Source: Lutraria lutraria (Eukaryota > Mollusca > Bivalvia > Venerida > Mactridae). From it: a DNA stretch of 64,000 bases. Of this stretch, positions 1 through 8,539 are shown one piece after another. Every line of letters starts with the position of its first letter. The first letter of the stretch is position 1. The stretch is from NCBI GenBank assembly GCA_964023205.1, contig OZ026836.1, positions 1,433,501 through 1,497,500 on the forward strand. The letters run 5' to 3'. The notes under the pieces are model-generated. The model was not told the origin of the DNA and made no database searches. It saw nothing but the letters and a program-made list of their open reading frames with translations. Made by a program: the position numbers and the translations under genes.

Positions 1-102
1 ATACGTTTGTCTAGATTTCCCTTACCCTGGATTATCCGAAACCCCGGATTATCCGAAGTAATTTTTCGGTCCCGACGACTTCGGATAATCGGGGTTTTAC
101 TG
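1..102 (-). mobile_element. Terminal part of a pogo/Tigger-like DNA transposon
   Basis: Read on the minus strand from base 102 leftwards, the sequence opens with CAGTAAAACCCCGATTATCC. This is the form of terminal inverted repeat typical of pogo-type (Tc1/mariner superfamily) elements. It is followed at 103-104 by TA, the usual target duplication of that superfamily. Two more copies of the core TTCGGATAATCC lie further inside, near 15-60, which fits subterminal repeats. The body of the element and its other end lie left of the window, so no transposase is visible and autonomy cannot be judged. The family is assigned from the terminus alone. Confidence 0.7.
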
Positions 103-171
103 TAATTGCAATATTGTACAATACAAAAGATAACGTTCCAATGCACATCTAAGTAAATTGAAACAGTAGGC

Positions 172-960
172 TGTGAAGGTATATTAAATGAAAAATAATA
201 TTTTGAAGCCCTTAGTGAAATGAAGAAGCAGACCCCGGTTCCGATGGAATCACAGGTGGATTGTTCAAAGTATTTTGGCAAGACATTAAAAAATATTACA
301 TGAATTCTTTAATTCATTCATATATCACAGGGCAATTAACATATTAACAAAAGCAGAGTACTATCTCCCTCCTACCAAAACCAAATAAAGACCTAACAAT
401 ATTGAGTAATTGGCGCCCAATAAGACTGTTTAACGTTGATTACAAAATTGCTACAAAAGCCATCGCAAACATAATAAATGCATAAATGCATCATTAAATC
501 TATTATAAGCTGCTCACAAACAGATTTTATTAAAGGCAGATAGATTGTAGAAAATGTACGTTTGACATTCGAAATAATAGAATATGCGCTGTAAAAACAA
601 ATACCGGGATTACTCCTATTTGCCGACTTCGAATAGGCCTTCGATACCCTTGATCACATTTGTTTGGATACAATGTTTACATCACTTTAATTTTGGCGAA
701 TCTCTCATTACGTCTGTAAAAATATTTTATAATGATATAAACTGTATAGTTATAAGCAATGGTTATTTTCTGAAGCTGAGTTAGACAAGACTGTCCTCTT
801 CTTCCCATCGAAAATCTATCAAACTATATTCAGAAAGAAAAATTCCAATAAAACATTCACTGTTTGTGGATGATGCCACTTTTATGAATAACGACTCTAA
901 ACAATTGATAATGGTTTCAGGTTTTACAGTTTCAAAAAGTGCGTTCTTGTCTTCAACGCT
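172..960 (+). pseudogene. Decayed L1/Tx1-type non-LTR retrotransposon reverse transcriptase
   Basis: Reverse-transcriptase signatures appear in the correct order but in shifting frames. CEGILNEK then a stop then YFEAL starts at 172. GSDGIT starts at 237 and runs on to FWQDIKKYYMNSL. LPKPNKDL is followed by NWRPIRLFNVDYKIATKAI from 409. SQTDFIKGR lies at 514-540. LFADFE, a stop, then AFDTLDH (RT motif A) lies at 616-657. FNFGESL and VISNGYF follow near 690-775. The catalytic box survives as SLFVDDATFMNND at 858-896. This arrangement (PGSDGIT, IPKPNKD, QTGFIKGR, F(A/V)DDAT) is that of L1/Tx1-like elements, distinct from the CR1/L2-like relic in the satellite. At least three frameshifts and several stops make it non-functional. 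No endonuclease domain is visible upstream; the transposon end at 102 leaves no room for one. The 3' end is uncertain: RT-like wording fades after about 950. Confidence 0.85.
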
Positions 961-1865
961 AAAATGTTTTTTACGAATTGGTTGAAGGTCAATGCAGCCA
1001 ACAAGAACATGTCTGATAGAATGTGGTGCATCCCATGGAATACTTTCTGGAATATCATCTCCAGTGAGAAGCCAAGAGTGAGTTAAACAAGAATTACCAA
1101 TTCTGCATCTTGATAATATAACCTCTTCATGACAATTATCAGAGAGCTGTACTGGTCAGAGTAGGAACATGTTTAATGTATTCTTATTATTGCATTCTAT
1201 TAATACTGTGAATAACATAGACATTATTGACCATAATGCATTGCATGATTCTGGTTATACCAGTGATTCCATCCATGCTACAACAGTAAAGTGTTCATCT
1301 GTTAACAGTGCAACCTTCCTAAAACAGACACCAATTGGAAGGACAAGAATGGCTGTTGTCAGGAGGTGACTGTTGCTGAGAGAGTAGAAATAGAGTAAAA
1401 CATCAATCTGGATTGGTAATATACAGGCTCTAACAGGAAGGTGGCTGTATTTCTGAGGTGACCATTCAAGAAGGTTACACTGTAACTATCCAGTCAGTGA
1501 GATATCATAGTGAGGCCACCAGAAGGAAAAGGCCATACACTGTTGTACCATTAAAGCATTTTGACTTTGTGGATATCAAACCCAGACAAAGTTAATGATG
1601 CCCAAATATTCTTTGGATTAAAAGAGGTAAAACATTCTGTGGACACAAGTAATATGGTGACAGTACAGAAAGACAGATCCACAAAACCTCTATTTCAAGT
1701 ATGAGTTTAATGAAAACGATTTTCATTGAGTAGAAAGTAGGCATGTAATGAAAGGAACCTACTAAGCATGTGCTTAGCTACCAATACCTCCAACAAAAGA
1801 AATAATGGGACTCGCTTTCCCTATCTGAAAATGGTACATAATGTTTTATCTTAATATCATAATTA
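961..1865. other. Unrecognised non-coding stretch between the LINE relic and the satellite
   Basis: I see no gene, RNA or known mobile element here. A 66-codon ATG frame at 1169-1369 has no recognisable motif. Two short related blocks, at 1350-1370 and 1442-1462 (both of the form TGGCTGT..GAGGTGAC), suggest a worn tandem duplication with a period near 92 bp. The first part, up to about 1140, may be the unrecognisable tail of the preceding LINE. From about 1866 the sequence begins to resemble the satellite subrepeat. Confidence 0.5.
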
Positions 1866-2743
1866 AACAAATCATGACATTGTAACTAATAGAAATAGCT
1901 TCTGGGATGAGAATAATGTACTTGTATTGTGAAAATACCCTTAGAGAATAAAGCTGAGAAAAATCAACTACCTAAGTTTTTTTAAGTAATTTGATATATC
2001 TTAAGTTTAATAATGGTACTAATACGCTCACTTAATGAGGTGTTTGTGAAACACCAATGCTCCCTAAAGAGCAAATGGATAGTTGACCTTTGACCTATTG
2101 ATAGACCTTATCAACAGGGGTCATCTATCTGTATTTGACCAACCTTCAAACCAAGTGAAGACCTAAGAGGCCAATACAGTCGAATTGGCCAGACAATGTT
2201 TGATTAAAAACGAGCAAAAAAGACAGACATTAGCAATCCAGCAATATATACCCTCATTTCTTATTCCCATCAATATCCTCTATCTTAGAGGTTGTAATTG
2301 TAATGTGGTCCAAGACAGGGCTGATGACATTCACATCATTTTGCAGAGTTTGAATACCTAATTATTCATCAAGAGGGGTTTGATCCCGACAAATGTTATT
2401 CAGAAGGTCTACTTTGGTGATTTCATCTTCCACAGTGTTATCACCATCTTGCAGTGAAGCAAAGATGAACTCAATTTGGAGGAGATGAAATATTTGAGAC
2501 AAGTTCACCATGATTTCTTTGAAGATGAAGAGGAAATAAGATTTTGTGCTAACAAATTTATTGTGGTTTAGTTTGCCCTTTCCTATTTCATCAACATATC
2601 GAGGGCTCAACCCAACAGTGTCTTAACTCATATTGAAATAAGAACAAGTTACGACAGTGTTGCGCTGAGCTCTCAATATGCAGTTTGGTTTCGAAGGCGT
2701 AAAAGTTAGTTAGGCAGTCAATCTTTCCTTAGCTTTATTTTCT
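1866..2743. repeat. u0: left-edge partial unit with internal deletion
   Basis: Similarity to the B subrepeat is weak from 1866, then clear from about 1950. At 2262 the subrepeat stops in the CCCTCATTTCTT segment and, after roughly ten unrelated bases, resumes inside the RT relic at 2272. Compared with interior units this removes the end of the subrepeat, subrepeat C and the whole RT palm region. The unit carries one DR1 site at 2084-2096. Its linker frame at 2362-2610 has a variant (KVD for KAD) seen nowhere else. Confidence 0.9.
2284..2610 (-). pseudogene. u0 RT relic, linker and start of RT only
   Basis: Only the upstream linker and first RT residues remain on the minus strand: the open segment at 2362-2610 carries LQDGDN and LLNNICRDQTPLDE, and LDHITITTS follows it. 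The palm, including KAFD and FADD, has been deleted. It shares the G form of the linker (DEIGKGK) with the alpha units but keeps the longer ACGACAGTG sequence beyond it, so it fits neither interior lineage cleanly. Confidence 0.8.
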
Positions 2744-2885
2744 GATAAACATAAGGAAAATCAATTAGCTAATTTCTTTAAGTTATTTGATATATCTTAG
2801 ATGAAATAATGGTACTAAAACGCTCACTTTATGAGGTGTTTGTGAAACACCAATTGCTCCCTAAAGAGCAATATTAATGGATAGT

Positions 2886-2898
2886 TGACCTTTGACCT
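2886..2898 (-). promoter_or_regulatory. Perfect DR1 nuclear-receptor-type site (u1)
   Basis: The + strand reads TGACCTTTGACCT, so the minus strand is AGGTCA-A-AGGTCA. This is an exact match to the DR1 consensus bound by RXR, HNF4, COUP-TF and PPAR-type receptors. In every full unit the first such site lies 142 bp after the GATAAAC landmark. Binding is inferred from the motif only, and no promoter is visible beside it. Confidence 0.55.
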
Positions 2899-3379
2899 AT
2901 TGATAGACCTTATCAACAGGGGTCATCTATCTGTATTTGACGAACCTTCAAATCAAGTGAAGACCTAAGAGGCCAATACAGTCGAATTGGCCAGACAAGG
3001 TTTGATTAAAAACGAGCAAAAAAGACAGACATTAGCAATCCAGCAATATACACCCTCATTTCTTTGAAATGGGGGCATAACTAGAACTTTAAAAAAGAAC
3101 CCTATACTTACAAAAATATGACAAAAATATAAATACAAATTATTCCAATTCAAGACATTTTACCTAATGGAAATAACTATTGGAATAAGAAAAGTTTTGT
3201 AGAAATATTTAGGCAGTTGATTTTCCATAGCTTTATAAAATCTACAATTTAAGTTAAAATAAGGGCACTAAAATGCTATCTTAATGAGGTGTTTGTAATT
3301 AAGAAATTAAAATCTAGAAAAATCCAAATCCACCTCCTAACTCCTAAAAAATGAAGCTATTAAAATGGAACAAATTTTA

Positions 3380-4385
3380 TTCAAGAGGTATTCTTTGTAG
3401 GTCAGAATTCAGTGTTTGTGAAGCAGTTAATGGAACCCCGACAACTATTTAAAGGCTTGTGTCATCTGCAAATAGATATACATTTGCCCTGATGTCAGAA
3501 ACGATGTCATTGATCAATATCAAGAAAATGAGGGGCCAAAAATTGACTCCTGTGGAGTCCCATCTTTAATATCATTCCAATTTGTTTGTGCATTAGGCAG
3601 AACAACAGTTTGCTGATTATCTCTTAGAAGAGAACCAATTAAAAAGACTGTCAAAAAATCCAAAATATTTGAGTCTGACCAGTAAAGCATGATGCAAAAT
3701 ATGGTCAAAAGCCTTGGTTATGTCGCACAATACAGCTTTGGAATCGACAGCCTCAGTGAAGAAGTTGTATAGATAAGCCAGTTGGTTAACTGTTGAGTCA
3801 CAAGGTACAAAGCCTGATATAAAGTAGAGTTAGAAGATCATTGTCACTAATGTGTAAAAGTATGCCTGTGGACTACCCTTTGAAGAACTTTCCCTATGGT
3901 ACAGAGTAGAGATATAGGTTGACAATTGCCAACATGAGAATGGCTTCAAGGAGTGACAAAAATGTCTTTCCATGAGCTAGGAAAAACTGAAGAGGACAGC
4001 AACTGGTCAAAAAGTCACACAGACAAGTGGACAGTTCAAATTTTATAATGTCCTCTATCTTAGAGGTTGTAATTGTAATGTGGTCCAAGTCAGGGCTGAT
4101 GACATTCACATCATTTTGCAGAGTTTGAATACCTAATTATTCATCAAGAGGGGTTTGATCCCGACAAATGTTATTCAGAAGGTCTGCTTTGGTGATTTCA
4201 TCTTCCACAGTGTTATCACCATCTTGCAGTGAAGCAAAGATGAACTCAATTTGGAGGAGATGAAATATTTGAGACAAGTTCACCATGATTTCTTTGAAGA
4301 TGAAGAGGAAATAAGATTTTGTGCTAACAAATTTATTGTGGTTTAGTTTGCCCTTTCTTATTTCATCAACATATCGAGGGCTCAA
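3380..4385 (-). pseudogene. Representative CR1/L2/Jockey-type reverse transcriptase relic (u1)
   Basis: Read from 4385 down to 3380, RT landmarks appear in family order. The pre-RT linker has DEIRKGKLNHNKF, DGDN and EITKADLLNN, and LDHITITTSKIED follows. SSWKDIFVTP and QPISLLCTIGKVLQRVVHRH lie at about 3862-3930. FVPCDSTVNQLAYLYN follows, then AVLCDITKAFDHILHHALL, with KAFD at 3704-3715. NWNDIKDGTPQES corresponds to the family's GVPQGS box, and LINDIVSDIRANVYLFADDTSL has FADD at 3461-3472, then SDLQRI. The order and wording match CR1/L2/Jockey-like LINEs common in aquatic invertebrates (family knowledge). Several frameshifts are needed, and stops occur after FSSKR and right after FADDTSL (TAA at 3449-3451). 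The endonuclease, thumb and 3' end are absent, so this is an internal LINE fragment captured in a satellite unit. Other units carry the same relic at the positions in their entries. Confidence 0.9.
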
Positions 4386-4609
4386 CGCAACAGTGTCTTA
4401 ACTCATATTGAAATAAGAACAAGTTACGACAGTGTTGCGCTGAGCTCTCAATATGCAGTTTGGTTTCGAAGGCGTAAAAGTTAGTTAGGCAGTCAATCTT
4501 TCCTTAGCTTTATTTTCTGATAAACTTTAGGAAAATCAATTAGCTAATTTCTTTAAGTTATTTGATATATCTTAGATGAAATAATGGTACTAAAACGCTC
4601 ACTTTATGA

Positions 4610-4626
4610 GGTGTTTGTGAAACACC
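4610..4626. other. Perfect inverted repeat 1 of subrepeat A (3-base loop)
   Basis: GGTGTTT and AAACACC pair fully around GTG. In B copies one arm is GGTGATT, leaving one mismatch. A short tight hairpin is possible in DNA or RNA. Confidence 0.7.
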
Positions 4627-4627
4627 A

Positions 4628-4647
4628 ATTGCTCCCTAAAGAGCAAT
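4628..4647. other. Perfect inverted repeat 2 of subrepeat A
   Basis: ATTGCTC and GAGCAAT pair fully around CCTAAA, one base after inverted repeat 1. B copies keep only the GCTC/GAGC core. Units u15 and u17 have one change in the loop (CCTCAA) and leave both arms intact. Confidence 0.7.
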
Positions 4648-4660
4648 ATTAATGGATAGT

Positions 4661-4673
4661 TGACCTTTGACCT
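4661..4673 (-). promoter_or_regulatory. Perfect DR1 site in subrepeat A (u2)
   Basis: AGGTCA-A-AGGTCA on the minus strand. It is directly followed by the TTGATA/TATCAA inverted repeat. The matching site in subrepeat B lies 474 bp further on. Confidence 0.55.
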
Positions 4674-4674
4674 A

Positions 4675-4691
4675 TTGATAGACCTTATCAA
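4675..4691. other. Perfect inverted repeat 3 of subrepeat A
   Basis: TTGATA and TATCAA pair around GACCT, and it sits immediately after the DR1. Both A and B copies keep it. The bases just beyond (AACAGGGGTCA, or AACTGGGGTCA in A copies of u19-u29 except u22) add another GGTCA half-site. Confidence 0.6.
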
Positions 4692-4745
4692 CAGGGGTCA
4701 TCTATCTGTATTTGACCAACCTTCAAACCAAGTGAAGACCTAAGA

Positions 4746-4767
4746 GGCCAATACAGTCGAATTGGCC
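4746..4767. other. Perfect inverted repeat 4 of subrepeat A
   Basis: GGCCAAT and ATTGGCC pair fully around an 8-base loop. It is kept in A, B and hybrid copies; u19 and u20 A copies have GGCAAAT, which breaks one pair. A weaker 5-bp pair (CTTCA/TGAAG) lies just before it near 4721-4737. Confidence 0.65.
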
Positions 4768-4990
4768 AGACAAGGTTTGATTAAAAACGAGCAAAAAAGA
4801 CAGACATTAGCAATCCAGCAATATATACCCTCATTTCTTTGAAATGGGGGCATAACTAGAACTTTTAAAAAGAACCCTACAATTAGAAAAATATGACAAA
4901 AATATAAATGAAAAACATTTCAATATCAAGACAATTTACCTAATAGAAATAACTGCTAGGTTCATAAGAATAAAGTTTTGTAACAATACT

Positions 4991-5457
4991 AGTAGAGAAT
5001 AAAGCTCAGAAAAATCAACTACCTAAGTTTTTTTAAGTAATTTGATATATCTTAAGTTTAATAATGGTACTAAAACGCTCACTTAATGAGGTGATTGTGA
5101 AACACCAATGCTCCCTAAAGAGCAAATGGATAGTTGACCTTTGACCTATTGATAGACCTTATCAACAGGGGTCATCTATCTGTATTTGACCAACCTTCAA
5201 ACCAAGTGAAGACCTAAGAGGCCAATACAGTCGAATTGGCCAGACAAGGTTTGATTAAAAACGAGCAAAAAAGACAGACATTAGCAATCCAGCAATAGAC
5301 ACCCTCATGTCTTTGAAATGGGGGCATAACTAGAACTTTAAAAAAGAACCCTATACTTACAAAAATATGACAAAAATATAAATACAAATTATTCCAATTC
5401 AAGACATTTTACCTAATAGAAATAACTATTGGAATAAGAAAAGTTTTGTAGAAATAT
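4991..5457. repeat. Subrepeat B (representative, u2)
   Basis: Second copy of the A-type sequence. B-specific marks are AATCAACTACCTAAG, ACTTAATGAGGTGATTG (which breaks one hairpin arm), GCAAATGG and a right end reading CTATACTTACAAAAATATG. A TTG-initiated 62-codon minus-strand frame (5214-5402) lies in it. It recurs in most units but has no recognisable domain and is not part of the RT. Confidence 0.85.
5135..5147 (-). promoter_or_regulatory. Perfect DR1 site in subrepeat B (u2)
   Basis: Second DR1 of a long unit, identical to the one in subrepeat A although the surrounding hairpin arms have diverged. It lies 616 bp after the unit landmark. Confidence 0.55.
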
Positions 5458-5560
5458 TTAGGCAGTTGATTTTCCTCAGCTTTATAAAATCTACAATTTA
5501 AGTTAAAATAAGGGCACTAAAATGCTATCTTAATGAGGTGTTTGTAATTAAGAAATTAAA
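5458..5560. repeat. Truncated subrepeat C (representative, u2)
   Basis: The segment aligns by eye with the left part of A and B: TTAGGCAGTTGATTTTCC, AGCTTTAT, TTTAAGTTA.., GGGCACTAAAATGC and TTAATGAGGTGTTTGTAA. It stops where A and B would form the GGTGTTT/AAACACC hairpin. After it the sequence passes into the RT-derived block. The ancestral locus therefore probably held at least three tandem subrepeats next to the LINE fragment. Confidence 0.75.
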
Positions 5561-5627
5561 ATCTAGAAAAATCCAAATCCACCTACTACTCCTAAAAAAT
5601 GAAGCTATTAAAATGGAACAAATTTTA

Positions 5628-6633
5628 TTCAAGAGGTATTCTTTGTAGGTCAGAATTCAGTGTTTGTGAAGCAGTTAATGGAACCCCGACAACTATGTAA
5701 AGGCTTGTGTCATCTGCAAATAGATATACATTTGCCCTGATGTCAGAAACGATGTCATTGATCAATATCAAGAAAATGAGGGGCCAAAAAATGACTCCTG
5801 TGGAGTCCCATCTTTAATATCATTCCAATTTGTTTGTGCATTAGGCAGAACAACAGTTTGCTGATTATCTCTTAGAAGAGAACCAATTAAAAAGACTGTC
5901 AAAAAATCCAAAATATTTGAGTCTGACCAGTAAAGCATGATGCAAAATATGGTCAAAAGCCTTGGTTATGTCGCACAATACAGCTTTGGAATCGACAGCC
6001 TCAGTGAAGAAGTTGTATAGATAAGCCAGTTGGTTAACTGTTGAGTCACAAGGTACAAAGCCTGATTTAAAGTAGAGTTAGAAGATCATTGTCACTAATG
6101 TGTATAAGTATGCCTGTGGACTACCCTTTGAAGAACTTTCCCTATGGTACAGAGTAGAGATATAGGTTGACAATTGCCAACATGAGAATGGCTTCAAGGA
6201 GTGACAAAAATGTCTTTCCATGAGCTAGGAAAAACTGAAGAGGACAGCAACTGGTCAAAAAGTCACACAGACAAGTGGACAGTTCAAATTTTATAATATC
6301 CTCTATCTTAGAGGTTGTAATTATAATGTGGTCCAAGACAGGGCTGACGACATTCACATCATTTTGCAGAGTTTGAATACCTAATTATTCATCAAGAGGG
6401 GTTTGATCCCGACAAATGTTATTCAGAAGGTCTGCTTTGGTGATTTCATCTTCCACAGTGTTATCACCATCTTGCAGTGAAGCAAAGATGAACTCAATTT
6501 GGAGGAGATGAAATATTTGAGACAAGTTCACCATGATTTCTTTGAAGATGAAGAGGAAATAAGATTTTGTGCTAACAAATTTATTGTGGTTTAGTTTACC
6601 CTTTCCTATTTCATCAACATATCGAGGGCTCAA
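5628..6633 (-). pseudogene. u2 RT relic with the codon after FADDTSL still sense
   Basis: The same relic as in u1, but the codon following FADDTSL is TAC (5697-5699) where I read TAA in other units. The local reading is therefore FADDTSLYIVV, as in functional relatives. It is either an ancestral survivor or a back-mutation; other stops and frameshifts remain, so the copy is still dead. The GTPQES box reads QESFFGP. Confidence 0.85.
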
Positions 6634-6764
6634 CGCAACAGTGTCTTAACTCATATTGAAATAAGAACAAGTTACGAGTGTTGCGCTGAGCTCTCAATAT
6701 GCAGTTTGGTTTCGAAGGCGTAAAAGTTAGTTAGGCAGTCAATCTTTCCTTAGCTTTATTTTCT

Positions 6765-8539
6765 GATAAACATAAGGAAAATCAATTAGCTAATTTCTTT
6801 AAGTTATTTGATATATCTTAGATGAAATAATGGTACTAAAACGCTCACTTTATGAGGTGTTTGTGAAACACCAATTGCTCCCTAAAGAGCAATATTAATG
6901 GATAGTTGACCTTTGACCTATTGATAGACCTTATCAACAGGGGTCATCTATCTGTATTTGACCAACCTTCAAACCAAGTGAAGACCTAAGAGGCCAATAC
7001 AGTCGAATTGGCCAGACAAGGTTTGATTAAAAACGAGCAAAAAAGACAGACATTAGCAATCCAGCAATATACACCCTCATTTCTTTGAAATGGGGGCATA
7101 ACTAGAACTTTAAAAAAGAACCCTATACTTACAAAAATATGACAAAAATATAAATACAAATTATTCCAATTCAAGACATTTTACCTAATAGAAATAACTA
7201 TTGGAATAAGAAAAGTTTTGTAGAAATATTTAGGCAGTTGATTTTCCATAGCTTTATAAAATCTACAATTTAAGTTAAAATAAGGGCACTAAAATGCTAT
7301 CTTAATGAGGTGTTTGTAATTAAGAAATTAAAATCTAGAAAAATCCAAATCCACCTCCTAACTCCTAAAAAATGAAGCTATTAAAATGGAACAAATTTTA
7401 TTCAAGAGGTATTCTTTGTAGGTCAGAATTCAGTGTTTGTGAAGCAGTTAATGGAACCCCAACAACTATTTAAAGGCTTGTGTCATCTGCAAATAGATAT
7501 ACATTTGCCCTGATGTCAGAAACGATGTCATTGATCAATATCAAGAAAATGAGGGGCCAAAAATTGACTCCTGTGGAGTCCCATCTTTAATATCATTCCA
7601 ATTTGTTTGTGCATTAGGCAGAACAACAGTTTGCTGATTATCTCTTAGAAGAGAACCAATTAAAAAGACTGTCAAAAAATCCAAAATATTTGAGTCTGAC
7701 CAGTAAAGCATGATGCAAAATATGGTCAAAAGCCTTGGTTATGTCGTACAATACAGCTTTGGAATCGACAGCCTCAGTGAAGAAGTTGTATAGATAAGCC
7801 AGTTGGTTAACTGTTGAGTCACAAGGTACAAAGCCTGATTTAAAGTAGAGTTAGAAGATCATTGTCACTAATGTGTATAAGTATGCCTGTGGACTACCCT
7901 TTGAAGAACTTTCCCTATGGTACAGAGTAGAGATATAGGTTGACAATTGCCAACATGAGAATGGCTTCAAGGAGTGACAAAAATGTCTTTCCATGAGCTA
8001 GGAAAAACTGAAGAGGACAGCAACTGGTCAAAAAGTCACACAGACAAGTGGACAGTTCAAATTTTATAATATCCTCTATCTTAGAGGTTGTAATTATAAT
8101 GTGGTCCAAGACAGGGCTGACGACATTCACATCATTTTGCAGAGTTTGAATACCTAATTATTCATCAAGAGGGGTTTGATCCCGACAAATGTTATTCAGA
8201 AGGTCTGCTTTGGTGATTTCATCTTCCACAGTGTTATCACCATCTTGCAGTGAAGCAAAGATGAACTCAATTTGGAGGAGATGAAATATTTGAGACAAGT
8301 TCACCATGATTTCTTAGAAGATGAAGAGGAAATAAGATTTTGTGCTAACAAATTTATTGTGGTTTAGTTTGCCCTTTCTTATTTCATCAACATATCGAGG
8401 GCTCAACGCAACAGTGTCTTAACTCATATTGAAATAAGAACAAGTTACGACAGTGTTGCGCTGAGCTCTCAATATGCAGTTTGGTTTCGAAGGCGTAAAA
8501 GTTAGTTAGGCAGTCAATCTTTCCTTAGCTTTATTTTCT
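6765..8539. repeat. u3: short (S) unit, beta lineage
   Basis: Length 1775 bp, with the RT relic at 7401-8406. The pre-RT linker has an additional stop: TTCTTAGAAG near 8313 replaces TTCTTTGAAG, turning AAA into TAA on the minus strand. It has LDHIIITTS rather than LDHITITTS. Confidence 0.95.

Larger units (their letters stand above)
2744..4518. repeat. u1: short (S) unit, beta lineage
   Basis: Length 1775 bp. One hybrid subrepeat has an A-like left half (ATAAGG head, AATTAGCTAATT palindrome, GCAATATTAATGG) and a B-like right half (ATACACC, TATACTTACAAA). The RT relic is at 3380-4385. It has the R form of the linker (DEIRKGK) and a private V to D change (SPDLDH). Confidence 0.95.
4519..4990. 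repeat. Subrepeat A (representative, u2)
   Basis: First of two full subrepeats in a long unit, offset by about 474-479 bp from the second. A-specific marks are the 12-bp palindrome AATTAGCTAATT, ACTTTATGAGG, ATTGCTCCC, GCAATATTAATGG and a right end reading CTACAATTAGAAAAATATG. It contains the hairpin cluster and DR1 listed separately. The boundary with B is approximate. Confidence 0.85.
4519..6764. repeat. u2: long (L) unit, alpha lineage
   Basis: Length 2246 bp, with both subrepeats. The alpha marks are a TTTAGG head, ATAGACACCCTCATGTC in subrepeat B, QESFFGP in the RT, the DEIGKGK linker and a 2-bp loss (ACGAGTG) near 6675. The RT relic is at 5628-6633. Confidence 0.95.

Noticed and set aside
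584..784. 66-codon ATG frame as a small gene
   Set aside because: Its last half (FNFGESL..VISNGYF) is RT sequence of the L1/Tx1-type relic, and its first half is that relic out of frame.
1169..1369. 66-codon ATG frame as a gene
   Set aside because: No motif, no supporting context, and a length common by chance in AT-rich DNA.
3380..4385. Active retrotransposon or retroviral polymerase
   Set aside because: Multiple stops and frameshifts, no endonuclease, no 3' end and no LTRs. The wording is non-LTR LINE.
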